From Arenibacterium halophilum (GTDB lineage Bacteria; Pseudomonadota; Alphaproteobacteria; Rhodobacterales; Rhodobacteraceae), in contig NZ_VCPC01000002.1 in assembly GCF_005938225.1 (NCBI RefSeq), positions 1,240,001 through 1,304,000 of the forward strand: a stretch of 64,000 nucleotides of DNA, read 5' to 3'. Shown piece by piece: positions 35,725 through 45,500 of the stretch; the first letter of the stretch is position 1, and every line of letters starts with the position of its first letter. Position numbers and translations under genes: made by a program. The notes under the pieces are model-generated. The model saw only the letters and a list, made by a program, of their open reading frames with translations. It was not told the DNA's origin and ran no database searches.

Positions 35725-36417
35725 ATGACCCGCACAATTTCGCAGATCGCAACCGGCAATGGCAGCGACGAACTGCGACGTGACGATTATTTCCCGACAC
35801 TGATCTATTCGATCAACCTGCATGACGCCGAAGACATGAATCGCGAAATTCTGGCCGCGATCTATGACGAGCGCGAGCGCGATTCAAAGGGCATCGAGCG
35901 GTCGAATTTCCGATCGCTTGGTGGCTGGCACAGCCATAACAACCTGCACAAAGAAGCCCGGTTCAAGCGTCTGACAGACCGCGCCCACAAGATGCTGGCG
36001 GGCATCCACGAAAACCTTGGCTATGATGCCAACACCCGGCTTCAGATCACCACCATGTGGTCGATCACCAACCCTCCGGGCAGTTCGAACCGCGCGCATA
36101 TCCACCCGGGCGCGTTGTGGAGCGGCGTTTACTACGTCCAAGCACCCGAAGGTGCGGGCCAGATCGAATTCACCGATCCGCGCACGATGCAGATCATGAA
36201 CAGCGCAAATTTCATCCCCAACAAGCGCCGCAAGACGGAATGCTGGACCAAGGTCAAGGTCAAACCGATCGCGGGCAAGATGCTGTTCTTCCCCAGCTGG
36301 CTGTATCATAGCGTCGAGCCGAACCTCGCCGAAGGCGAAGGTGCCGAAGCGGACCGCACGATCATCAGCTTCAACATCAACCAAAAGCGCATCCCCAAGC
36401 CGAAACCGGCAAGCTGA
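35725..36417 (+). CDS. 2OG-Fe(II) oxygenase (TIGR02466-like)
   Basis: A 230-residue non-heme iron dioxygenase. The putative ligand set is HIHPGALWSGVYYV (His125 or His127), an Asp near 151, LYHSVEPN (His195) and Arg211 in DRTIISFN for 2-oxoglutarate. It matches the TIGR02466-type outline (YFPTLIY start, SITNPPGSSN before the His). It hydroxylates an unknown substrate. Its place 3 kb from a secreted-peptide system rich in Asp and Asn makes a tailoring role conceivable but unproved; the family also occurs away from such loci. AGGAG precedes the ATG. Confidence 0.82.
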   Translation: MTRTISQIATGNGSDELRRDDYFPTLIYSINLHDAEDMNREILAAIYDERERDSKGIERSNFRSLGGWHSHNNLHKEARFKRLTDRAHKMLAGIHENLGYDANTRLQITTMWSITNPPGSSNRAHIHPGALWSGVYYVQAPEGAGQIEFTDPRTMQIMNSANFIPNKRRKTECWTKVKVKPIAGKMLFFPSWLYHSVEPNLAEGEGAEADRTIISFNINQKRIPKPKPAS

Positions 36418-36473
36418 CGGTTGAGACTTTCACCCGTCTGTTCAAGACTGAATGACGATCGCATTTTCTTTAT

Positions 36474-36506
36474 GGGGCCGGTAAGTTCACCCGGCCCCTT
36501 TCGTTT
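36474..36506 (+). terminator. Intrinsic terminator after the oxygenase gene
   Basis: Stem GGGGCCGG (36474-36481) and CCGGCCCC (36491-36498), 9-nt loop, then TTTCGTTT. It closes the oxygenase transcript and precedes the RTX gene, whose ATG is at 36524. Confidence 0.8.
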
Positions 36507-36523
36507 ATTGCCTGGGGGATGAC

Positions 36524-37744
36524 ATGGCCAATTTCACGATTATCACCGATGCGTTTTTCGGGACACCCGGTCCGGACTGGTTTCTGGGCACCGGAGGCGA
36601 TGACGACTTTCGGGCCTTGGGCGGGAATGACAGGATCGAAGTCACTTCGGGGACTGACTCATTAAATGGCGGGGACGGCTTCGATACTTTCCGCATATCA
36701 AAGGCTGTCTTATCCCAACCAGACAATTTCACTGCGATTGGAGAAAATTTTGGCGCCGAAGGGAAGGATATTCTTCGATTCATTGACATCGAACCCGATG
36801 AGCTTCGAATGTGGAGTACCGCCGGAGGTCTCAATTTTAGTCTTGATGGTGGTGGTGTAGTCCTGATTGCAAATTCCGGGAAAGAGTTTTGGGACCAGTT
36901 TAAGGCAGTGCGGTTCGACGATGGCACGCGGTGGTCTGCAAAAAACGGGTTCGTGGCTATCGGACTCAGAGATGCCCAAAACCATTACGGGACCCCGAAT
37001 AGAGATACCATCAAAGGAATGGAAGGAGATGATTTCATCTGGGGCAATCGTGGTAGCGATTGGCTATTCGGCGGCTCGGGCGACGACTCCATACGGGGTG
37101 AAAGTGGCCACGACCGCATTTTTGGAGGCCTGGGCCTTGACGTACTCGAGGGATTGTTGGGAAATGATCGTCTTTGGGGTGGGCCGGGTGATGATCAATT
37201 GTATGGTTGGGACGGAAAGGACATTCTGAAAGGAGGCAGCGGCAGCGATAAATTATACGGACAGATTGGCGACGACAGGTTGTTTGGAGGAACAGGAAAC
37301 GATCTACTTCAGGGCTTACAAGGCAATGATATTTTGAACGGCCAAAAGGGTAATGATCAGTTGAATGGTGGTGATGAGCATGACCGCGTGTATGGCGGCC
37401 CTGGAGATGACGAAGTAAGAGGTGGGAATGGGGATGACATAATTGTTGGTGGAAGAGGGAATGACTTTCTGCAAGGGAATACCGGTGTCGACACCTACGT
37501 CTTTAACCAACGCGACGGACACGATAGGATCATGGATGTTGATGTTAGGCGCGACATCATTGACCTTTCAAAATTAGGTATTTTCGAGAGCCTCGACGAA
37601 TTGAAGGCTATGGCTATTCCAGAGAAGCCGACAGGCGGCGATGTTGTTATCGACCTGTCGCCAAAGGCAGGTGCCATGGCACACACCCTGTTCATTTTCG
37701 GCGTCACACCCGAACAGTTGGACGAGTTGACCTTCCTGTTCTGA
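36524..37744 (+). CDS. RTX calcium-binding repeat protein, probably type I secreted
   Basis: A 406-residue protein. The N-terminus has a first half-block of RTX repeats (GTPGPDWFLGTGGDDDF and ALGGNDRIEV). Residues 160-320 hold about 15 GGxGxDxUx nonapeptides (GGSGDDSIRG, GGTGNDLLQG and similar). The C-terminus, DTYVFNQRDGHDRI and then IIDLSKLG, has the usual RTX ending of an uncleaved type I secretion signal. There is no Sec signal. No enzyme domain is visible. The gene is AT-richer than its neighbours, hinting at a different origin. It ends 2 bp from the convergent half-exporter gene of the RiPP-like operon. Confidence 0.88.
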   Translation: MANFTIITDAFFGTPGPDWFLGTGGDDDFRALGGNDRIEVTSGTDSLNGGDGFDTFRISKAVLSQPDNFTAIGENFGAEGKDILRFIDIEPDELRMWSTAGGLNFSLDGGGVVLIANSGKEFWDQFKAVRFDDGTRWSAKNGFVAIGLRDAQNHYGTPNRDTIKGMEGDDFIWGNRGSDWLFGGSGDDSIRGESGHDRIFGGLGLDVLEGLLGNDRLWGGPGDDQLYGWDGKDILKGGSGSDKLYGQIGDDRLFGGTGNDLLQGLQGNDILNGQKGNDQLNGGDEHDRVYGGPGDDEVRGGNGDDIIVGGRGNDFLQGNTGVDTYVFNQRDGHDRIMDVDVRRDIIDLSKLGIFESLDELKAMAIPEKPTGGDVVIDLSPKAGAMAHTLFIFGVTPEQLDELTFLF

Positions 37745-37746
37745 GC

Positions 37747-38979
37747 CTATTTGCCCAACAACGCCAGTCGTCGGTTCAACACCTGCGCCAGAGCGACTGT
37801 GGATTTTGAAATCGATAGCAGGATGATCACCGGGGCGACGCGGAACAGCGACGTTGTGACCAGCGAATCCGCCGCGCTGGCGGCCAGGGTGCGGATGCCG
37901 GCGGCAATGGGAAAGGCATAAGCCGAAAAGATGATGACGAAGGCGACAGCAATCGCGAGATCGCCGTTCAGCCGCGCCTTGGCCTGCCCCTGCCGCACCC
38001 GGCCCAGCATATCGCCATAGCGGCGCAGACGATCGCGCATGACTTCTTTCTTGGCCATGCGCAGCGCGGGGGGCGCCAGTGCATCATGGCTGGCCCGAAA
38101 CGACAGGGCCGCGTGTTCCAGCCGCGTCTCGCTGCGATCAAAGGCGATGCCCAGCACGCGCAGCACCTGGGGATCGCCGGTGATCATCGTCACCACGATC
38201 AGCGCAACGATCACCCCGATCACCACCAGCGGCGAGATGAAATAGACAAAGCACAACAACAGCAGGAAGCCGAAAATGACCGCCTCTTCCTCGCGCTTGC
38301 GGTTGATGTCCTGCAGGATGGCACTGACGCTGTTCAGGCTTAGCGCGCCGTGGTCGGCCTTGCGGTATTCGAACTGGAACTGCTCGCGCATCCGCTGCAA
38401 CCCTTCTTCGTTGAGCGCGCGCGTCCGGGTGCGCAACCCCACCGCCAGCAGCCCGATCCCGAAGGCAAGGCAGAAGATCAACGCGAAAGGTTCGGCCGCA
38501 TAGGATTCAACCCCCGATCGCACGGCGTAGAACAGGGTGACGATCGACAGGATCGACAGCACTTTCGACAGCAGGCGGTACACCTTGGCCCGGCTCATCT
38601 CGGGCGCCATCAGCGCGCGCATCCGCGTCGACAGCGCCTCGGGCGAGTCGACACCGCCCAGCAACACGCCGTGCAATTGCACGATGGCGCAGGTGTCCTC
38701 GCCCTCGAGCAAGGGAAAGTTCCGTGTCACGATCCATTCGCCCTGCGCCGGATCCCAACGCGCGATATCGCCTTGCCGGCGCCCCCGCCGCAGGCGCAGC
38801 GCATAGGCCGCGCGCGGCGCCGCGCTTGGGTCTACCGGGGTGATCCATTCCGCCGCTGAAACGGAACTGCCGCCCTGGTCGCCAAAGAACACGCGGATCG
38901 GCAGCGCGGCCAGTTCCGGCGCGGCAGAGGCCTCTTCGTATGGCCAGATATCGCCAAGGATCGGGTAGGATACGCTCAT
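37747..38979 (-). CDS. Half-exporter-like transmembrane protein without ATPase domain
   Basis: A 410-residue protein, last of the RiPP-like unit. The N-terminal 150 residues are soluble with a small beta-rich region (IRVFFGDQGG, then AAYALRLRRGRRQGDIARW). Then five or six transmembrane segments in the pattern of an ABC exporter domain: LSIVTLFYAVRS, FALIFCLAFGIGLLAVGL, VIFGFLLLLCFVYFI, VVIGVIVALIVVTMI, then a cytoplasmic stretch and two more near the end. No Walker A, LSGGQ or Walker B can be found. It overlaps the C39 protein gene by 4 bp and is best seen as its partner in a heterodimer. Function inferred from context. Confidence 0.6.
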   Translation of the reverse strand: MSVSYPILGDIWPYEEASAAPELAALPIRVFFGDQGGSSVSAAEWITPVDPSAAPRAAYALRLRRGRRQGDIARWDPAQGEWIVTRNFPLLEGEDTCAIVQLHGVLLGGVDSPEALSTRMRALMAPEMSRAKVYRLLSKVLSILSIVTLFYAVRSGVESYAAEPFALIFCLAFGIGLLAVGLRTRTRALNEEGLQRMREQFQFEYRKADHGALSLNSVSAILQDINRKREEEAVIFGFLLLLCFVYFISPLVVIGVIVALIVVTMITGDPQVLRVLGIAFDRSETRLEHAALSFRASHDALAPPALRMAKKEVMRDRLRRYGDMLGRVRQGQAKARLNGDLAIAVAFVIIFSAYAFPIAAGIRTLAASAADSLVTTSLFRVAPVIILLSISKSTVALAQVLNRRLALLGK

Positions 38980-40778
38980 GCCGCCTGTACCACTGTCAGC
39001 CGTTTCATCGTCAGATGCCCGGCCCGCGTCAGCCCGGCTTCGGTCATGCGCGCTCGGATATCCTCTACCGCCATGCGGTTGCGCAAATCCCAGAACACCG
39101 GGAAGTCGCCCGATGCGCAGGCGTACAGGTTGCGTAACACCGGGTCTTTCAGCACGCGCGCCCGCAGATCGGTGCCCCCCTGTACCATTGGCAACACCTG
39201 CCCCGAGCGCGCCTGATGCGCGGTCAGCAGATGGTCGAAATCCGGTTGGGTGGCATCCTGGCCGGGTCCGAAGATGCGGATCGGGCCAATCTCGGGGCGG
39301 GTGTCATCGGGCACCAGCGCGATGGCATTGCGCACGGCTTCGGCCATGATCAACCGCTGCTCGCGCACCGTCAGATCGGGCTGGTGCAGCGCCTCCGTCA
39401 GCGCGGCGATGTTGTCGATCCGCAGCAGAGCGGGCGCTTCGGTGATGCGAACCTTCGCGGTCTCTGGCACCGCCTGCCCGCGCATCGGAACCTCGGCCGC
39501 CACCAGAGGCGAGATTGCCTGTTGCCCTCCCAACGCGGGCGACAGCACCGCCACCCGCTTGAAATCCTGGGGCACGATCTGCATCCCCGTGAGGATCCAG
39601 AACATCAGCGCCACGGGCGGAAGCCCCCAGTACAACACGCCAAAGCCTGCAAACCCGATCACCGTCCACTTCGCGATCTCGCCCATCAGGTCGGGCGCCA
39701 CCACACCTCCGGGCAGCCCCAGTTTCGCGCTCAGCCTCGAATAGCGCCCCACACCCTTGCGCACAGACAGGCGGCACAGCTGAACATCGTCGAGCTGCAT
39801 CAGCACGATCAGGCCCAGGAACAGCATCGCGTGTACCAGCGCAATCACCGGGCTAAGCACCGCCAGCAGAGCCGTCAGCCCCAGCAACCCGCCAAGCGCC
39901 CCGGGCACCTGCGCGCGCTGCGGCAGCGCCATCATCATGCCGCGCCGCACGCTGCCTGACACATCCCGCTCGTACCGTCCGCGAAACCCGGCCAGATCGC
40001 GCCCGCGCATCACCGCCCGCAACATTCCGCGCCACAGCCGCGCCTGCGCCCCGCGCGCCAGCGCATCCTCGGCCCCAAACCGGGTCTGCCGCGTGATCAA
40101 CAGCAGCCCGCCACACGCCGCGATCAACCCGGCCACCGTCAGGATCGCGGGCATGCTGGCATGGTTCAGCACCATATAAAGCGCGGCCACCAGACACAGC
40201 AGCAGCCCACATTCCATCAGGCGCGAGGTCACGCCCAGCACAAACAGCCCCGCCCGACGCGCCCGCGCAGGGTCCGCGCCACCCACCACACGCCCGGCCC
40301 CTGCAGCCTGCGGCAGGGTCTGCCCGCTGCCGCCACGGCGCGTCACCGCCAGACAATGGCCCGAATACAACGCCGCAAAATCGGCCAGCGGATAGAACAC
40401 CACCCCAACCGCCGGATCGAACACCAAAAGACCGGCCCGCGCACGCCTGAGCAGCACGACGTAATGCTGCTGGTGCATGTGCAGAATAACATGACCCTTT
40501 ACCCGCCCAAGCTGGTCGGCCCGCGCCGCCAGCGCCTCGGCGCCCAGCCCGTACACATCGACCATATAGCGCCGCATCGTCTCAAGCGAACTGCCCTCGC
40601 GGTTGCGGTCCAACACCTCTGCCGCATCCACCGGATCGGCGCGCCGCCCCAGCAGGTTCAGCACCGTCAACACCGAGGCCACGCCACAATCGGTGCGGGC
40701 GCTCTGCAGCACCATGTGCCGCTTGGCAAACAGCAACCGCAGCGCGGCGCCGGCCCAGAACAGGCTAGATCGCAGCAT
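38976..40778 (-). CDS. C39 peptidase/transmembrane protein, no visible ATPase domain
   Basis: A 600-residue protein. The N-terminal 140 residues are a C39 bacteriocin-processing peptidase with Cys31 (TDCGVASVL), His105 (QQHYVVLL) and Asp121 (VFDPAVG), which would cut after the double Gly of leaders. Residues 180-420 contain about six transmembrane helices. The C-terminal 180 residues are soluble but lack Walker A, LSGGQ and Walker B, unlike all canonical peptidase-containing ABC exporters. The gene overlaps the HlyD gene by 14 bp and the next by 4 bp. Processing both giant precursors is inferred from their GG leaders. The energy source must come from another protein or be absent. Confidence 0.75.
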   Translation of the reverse strand: MLRSSLFWAGAALRLLFAKRHMVLQSARTDCGVASVLTVLNLLGRRADPVDAAEVLDRNREGSSLETMRRYMVDVYGLGAEALAARADQLGRVKGHVILHMHQQHYVVLLRRARAGLLVFDPAVGVVFYPLADFAALYSGHCLAVTRRGGSGQTLPQAAGAGRVVGGADPARARRAGLFVLGVTSRLMECGLLLCLVAALYMVLNHASMPAILTVAGLIAACGGLLLITRQTRFGAEDALARGAQARLWRGMLRAVMRGRDLAGFRGRYERDVSGSVRRGMMMALPQRAQVPGALGGLLGLTALLAVLSPVIALVHAMLFLGLIVLMQLDDVQLCRLSVRKGVGRYSRLSAKLGLPGGVVAPDLMGEIAKWTVIGFAGFGVLYWGLPPVALMFWILTGMQIVPQDFKRVAVLSPALGGQQAISPLVAAEVPMRGQAVPETAKVRITEAPALLRIDNIAALTEALHQPDLTVREQRLIMAEAVRNAIALVPDDTRPEIGPIRIFGPGQDATQPDFDHLLTAHQARSGQVLPMVQGGTDLRARVLKDPVLRNLYACASGDFPVFWDLRNRMAVEDIRARMTEAGLTRAGHLTMKRLTVVQAA

Positions 40779-42372
40779 TTTTCGCCATCAGAAAGCTGAA
40801 CAGGGTCTGCCGGCCCAGGGGAAAACTCAGATGCACCACTGCGCCGGGCAAATGCGATATCCGCTCGGCCGAGCTATCGGACACCTCGACCACCACCTGG
40901 CTCAGAACACCCCTCTTGATGATCTTGTCGGCCAGCGACTGGTTGCCCAGCCGCACACCCAACTCGCGGGTGTCCACGGTGGAAAAATCCCGCTCCAGCA
41001 GCCGCGCTTCAAACACGATCTCGGACCCCGTGCGCGTGTTGCTGATCGCACCGCGCACCGCCTGTCCGGGGCGCAGGACGACAGCGTGACGATTTTCCAG
41101 AAAGCCGATGATTTCCTGATGGTCTCCCGTCTGCCTCGGATCGTCCCCCGGATCGGGCAGCGTCACATCCGCGGTAATCGGCACAGGCCGACCCAGCGCA
41201 TCACGCGCGCGCATGGCAACCAACTCGGGGCGGCGGGCGGGCGTCGAGACCAGCGTGGCAAACAGGGACACGATCTGCTGGCCGCCCATGACCTGGGCAT
41301 CGCGGGTGACATCGGCAACCTCCAGACCGATCGCGCCCAGTGAATTTGCCATCGCTTCCGTATCGACGGGCAGCGCGATCCGGGCCTCGCGGCCCTCGTG
41401 GCGGATCACGATTTCGCCCGTGTCGGGCGCACCATAAAGAATGAACGACAGCGACGGCACCGCCGTGCCGGTGGCCAGCAGGCGCAGCGCATCGGTGCGG
41501 GCCACATCGGCGCGGCTGGCCTGCAAGACCCGCATGTCGGTTGATGCCACGCTCGCCACGGCAACCTGCGGCAGCACCGCCTTCGCCAGATAGGTGGCCT
41601 CGGATTCAGCGCGCTGGTTGTCGCGCAACACGGTCAACTCGCGAATCTGCAATTCCTGATCCGCCACCTCTTTCGACAGGATCTCGACTTCGGACCGATC
41701 AATGGAATTGGAATAGATCAGGTCGTTCTGGCCCTTGATCATGTCCAATATCATCTTGTCGCTGGAAAACGTTGTGCCTTTCGAGGTGATGACCGACAGC
41801 CGGTCACTCTGGATATCTTCCAGCATCGTCGCCAGCTTCTGCGCCGGCAGGGCCGACACCTCGCCCGAACGTTTCACAAGGTCTTCCAGCCGCGACAGCT
41901 GTGCCAGCCGCTCTTCGTTCAGCGACGAAATATCGCTCACGCTTTCCGAGGTGAATTCCTGTAATGCCACCAGCACTTCGGCGGTGTCGGCGATCAGCTG
42001 GTTGCGCGCCTCCAGCCGCTCGGCCGTGGCGCGCCGCTTGGCGATATTGCGGTCCATCGCGGCCCGGATTTTCGTCGTCTTTTCGGTGAAATCCGATTCG
42101 ATCTTTGACAACTCGGCCTGCATCGTACCCAGCAGCAGCGCGTTCTTGGCCGCTGCATCCGGGTAGGTCACGCCGCTGACAATCTGGCCCGGCCGGAACT
42201 GCCCACCGTCCGAGGCGAAATGATGCACCACCCCATCCTCGGTTGCGCGGATGGTGCGTACGCCGCCGGGGTTCACCACAAGGCCAAAGCCATCCACCGA
42301 AAACGACACCGGCACATAGAACACGCCCAGCGCCGCGAGCAATAATCCGATCGAGAGCGAAAACAGCTTCAT
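40765..42372 (-). CDS. HlyD-family membrane fusion protein
   Basis: A 535-residue periplasmic adaptor. One N-terminal transmembrane helix (FSLSIGLLLAALGVFYVP). Next come a lipoyl-like strand (IRATEDGVVHHFASDGGQFRPGQIV), a long coiled-coil hairpin (about residues 90-265, Glu/Lys/Arg/Leu-rich), the second lipoyl half and a beta-barrel region (RPGQAVRGAI). It would link the inner-membrane exporter to an outer-membrane channel; no TolC-like gene is in the window. GAGG lies 8 nt before the ATG. It is 150 bp after the second precursor gene. Confidence 0.82.
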   Translation of the reverse strand: MKLFSLSIGLLLAALGVFYVPVSFSVDGFGLVVNPGGVRTIRATEDGVVHHFASDGGQFRPGQIVSGVTYPDAAAKNALLLGTMQAELSKIESDFTEKTTKIRAAMDRNIAKRRATAERLEARNQLIADTAEVLVALQEFTSESVSDISSLNEERLAQLSRLEDLVKRSGEVSALPAQKLATMLEDIQSDRLSVITSKGTTFSSDKMILDMIKGQNDLIYSNSIDRSEVEILSKEVADQELQIRELTVLRDNQRAESEATYLAKAVLPQVAVASVASTDMRVLQASRADVARTDALRLLATGTAVPSLSFILYGAPDTGEIVIRHEGREARIALPVDTEAMANSLGAIGLEVADVTRDAQVMGGQQIVSLFATLVSTPARRPELVAMRARDALGRPVPITADVTLPDPGDDPRQTGDHQEIIGFLENRHAVVLRPGQAVRGAISNTRTGSEIVFEARLLERDFSTVDTRELGVRLGNQSLADKIIKRGVLSQVVVEVSDSSAERISHLPGAVVHLSFPLGRQTLFSFLMAKNAAI

Positions 42373-42475
42373 CTTTCCAGCCTCGTCAAAAGGGCGCCCA
42401 GCGCCCAGAGTTCCACCGATCCTGCCACCGGCACCCGCCCCGCGATGTGACCACGATCACAGAGCCGGGGCGTTC

Positions 42476-42497
42476 CGGGGGCCAGCCAGGGCCCCCG
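42476..42497 (-). promoter_or_regulatory. Strong stem-loop after the second precursor gene
   Basis: Stem CGGGGGCC (42476-42483) and GGCCCCCG (42490-42497) with a 6-nt loop, 26 bp past the stop of the 1077-aa precursor gene and before the exporter genes. No T-tract. It could protect precursor mRNA or partly stop transcription, giving much more precursor than exporter. Confidence 0.5.
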
Positions 42498-42522
42498 ATC
42501 GATTTATGCGGCCAGAGGCCGT

Positions 42523-45500
42523 TCACATGCCGGGGTCGATTTCATCCAGACCGCCGCCAAGATCGGCCCCGACAATATCATCGAACCCGTCACCGCCAAA
42601 GCCGCCGGCATCAACGGCGCAGGCATCGGCCCCGCAGGCGTCGGCCTCTTCAACGCCGCCGTCGGCCCCGCAAGAGAAGCCGCGTGCAGCGGCGGCTTCG
42701 TCGCCTTCGTTGCCCTCGTCCCCTTCATCGCCCTCGTTGCCTTCGTCGCCTTCATCGTTTTCGTCACCCTCGTCGCCTTCGTTGTTTTCGTTGCCTTCGT
42801 TGCCTTCATCGCCTTCGTCGTTTTCGTCGTTTTCGTTGCCTTCATCGTTTTCGTCGCCTTCATCGTCCTCGTCGCCTTCGAAATCCTCGTTGCCTTCGTT
42901 GCCTTCATCCCCTTCGTCACCTTCGTCGCCAGCGCTGTTGGGGTCGTCCTCGTTGCCTTCGTTACCTTCGTCGCCCTCGTCGCCCTCGTCGTCTTCGTTG
43001 CCTTCGTTGCCTTCATTGCCCTCGTTGTGTTCGTCGCCTTCGTCGTCCTCGTTGCTCTCGTTGCCTTCATTGCCTTCGTCGTTTTCGTCGTTCTCGTCGC
43101 CTTCGTTGCCTTCGTTTTCTTCATTGCCCTCGTCGTTCTCGTCGCCTTCGTCGTCCTCGTTGCCTTCGATCCCTTCGTTGCCTTCGTCGCCTTCGTCACC
43201 CTCGAGCCCGTTGTTCAGGTGCTCGTTGCCCTCGTCGCCTTCGTCGTGCTCGTCGCCTTCGTCGTCTTCGTTGCCTTCGTCCGACTCGTTGCCCTCGTCA
43301 CCTTCGTCACCTTCAAGGTCTTCATTGCCTTCATTGGCTTCGTCGCCCTCGTCGCCTTCGTCGCGTTCATTGTCTTCGTTGTTTTCGTTGCCTTCGTCGT
43401 TCTCGTCGCCTTCGTCGTTCACGTAATCTTCGTTGCCTTCGTTTTCTTCGTCGCCTTCGTCACCTTCGTCGCCTTCGCTGCCCTCGTTGCTTTCGTCGCC
43501 TTCATCCCCTTCGTCCCCTTCGTCACCTTCGTTATCCTCGTTGTTTTCATTGCCTTCGTTGCCTTCGTCACCCTCGTTGGTGCCCTCAGCGCCACTCTCG
43601 TCGCCTTCGTCGCCTTCGTTGTCCTCGTCTTCCTCGTTGCCCTCGTTGCCCTCGTCGTATTCGTCGTCCTCGTCACCTTCGTTGGCTTCGTCGCCCTCGT
43701 CGTGTTCGTCGCCTTCGTTGTCCTCGTCGTCCTCGTCACCTTCGTTGTGTTCGTTGCCTTCGTCGCCTTCGTCGCTCTCGTTGCCCTCGTTGCCTTCGTT
43801 GCCCTCGTCGCCTTCGTCGTCTTCGTTGTTTTCGTCGTCTTCGTTACCTTCGTCGCCTTCGTTGCCTTCGTCGTCCTCGTCGCCTTCGTTGCCTTCGTTG
43901 CCTTCGTCGTTTTCGTCGCCTTCGTCGCCTTCGTTGCTTTCGTCGCCCTCGTTTCCACCGTCGGCAAAGACGTGTTCATTGCCTTCGTCGCCTTCGTCGC
44001 CCTCGTCACCTTCGTCGTCTTCGTTGGCTTCGTCGGACTCGTTGCCCTCGTCGCCCTCGTCGGCTTCGTTGTCTTCGTCGCCTTCGTCGGACTCGTTGCC
44101 CTCGTCGTCTTCGTCGCCCTCGTTTCCTTCGTCGGATTCGTTGCCTTCGTCGCCTTCGTCGTTTTCGTTGTCCTCGTTGTCTTCGTCGCCCTCGTTGCCC
44201 TCGTTGCCCTCGTCGCCTTCCTCGCCGCGCTGGCCCTGATTATCGCCGTCTTCCTCGTTCTCGTCGCCTTCGTTGCCCTCGTTGCCTTCGTTGCCTTCTT
44301 CGCCCTCGTCGTGCTCGTCGCCTTCGTTGCCTTCGTTGCCTTCGTTGCCTTCGTCGTGTTCGTCGTTCTCGTTGTCTTCGTTGCCTTCGTTGTGTTCGTC
44401 GCCTTCGTCGTATTCGTCGTTCTCGTTGTCTTCGTTCAGCTCGTCACCTTCGTCGCCTTCATCGCCCTCGTCGCCTTCATCATCCTCATCGGCTTCGTCA
44501 CCTTCGTCGTATTCATCGTTTTCGTTGTTCTCGTTGCCTTCGTTGTCCTCGTCGCCCTCGTCGAATTCGTCGCCCTCGTTGCCCTCATCGTCCTCGTTGT
44601 GCTCATCGCCTTCGTCGTGAAGGCTCAGCTCGTCGCCTTCATTGCCTTCATCGACACCGCGCTCATCGCCCTCGTCGTCTTCGTTGCCTTCGTCATTCTC
44701 GTTGCCCTCGTCCTCACCGGCCTCGTCGCCCTCGTCGCCTTCATTGCCTTCATCGCCCTCGTCGAGCCCGTCCTCGTTGCCCTCGTCGTCTTCGTCGCCT
44801 TCGTCATCCTCGTCGCCTTCGTCGACGGTGCCACCGCCGAATTCGTTGTTTTCATCGCCCTCGTCGGCGCCTGGCTCATTGCCTTCGTTGTCCTCGTCGC
44901 CCTCGTTGCCCTCGTCGCCCTCGTCAGTTCCGGCTTCGTCGCCTTCGTCGCCCTCGTTGCCCTCGTCACCTTCGTCCAGCCCGATTTCGTTGCCTTCGTC
45001 GCCTTCGTTGCCCTCATCACCCTCATTGCCGCTGTCGTTCGGCGTCGACTCGTTGCCCTCGTCGCCCTCGTCCAGCCCGGCTTCGTTGCCCTCGTCGTGT
45101 TCGTTGTTCTCGTTGTCTTCGTTGTTTTCGTTACCTTCGTCGTTTTCGTCGTTCTCGTTGTTCTCGTTGCCTTCGTTCTCTTCGTTGCCTTCGTCGCCTT
45201 CGTTGTGCTCGTCGCCCTCGTCGCCTTCGTTGTCCTCGTTCGACTCGTCGCCTTCGTTGCCTTCGTCGCCTTCGTCGCCTTCGTTGTCTTCGTTGGATTC
45301 GTTGCCTTCGTTGCCCTCGTCGCCTTCGTCGCCCTCCGCATCCTCGTTGCCTTCATTGCCCTCGTCGCCTTCGTCACCCTGATTGCGAACGCCCTCGTTC
45401 CCTTCGTTGCCTTCGTCGCCTTCGTTGTTCTCGTCGCCTTCTTCGCCTTCGTCGCCTTCGTCGTTCTCGTTGCCTTCGTTGCCTTCGTTGTTCTCGTCGC

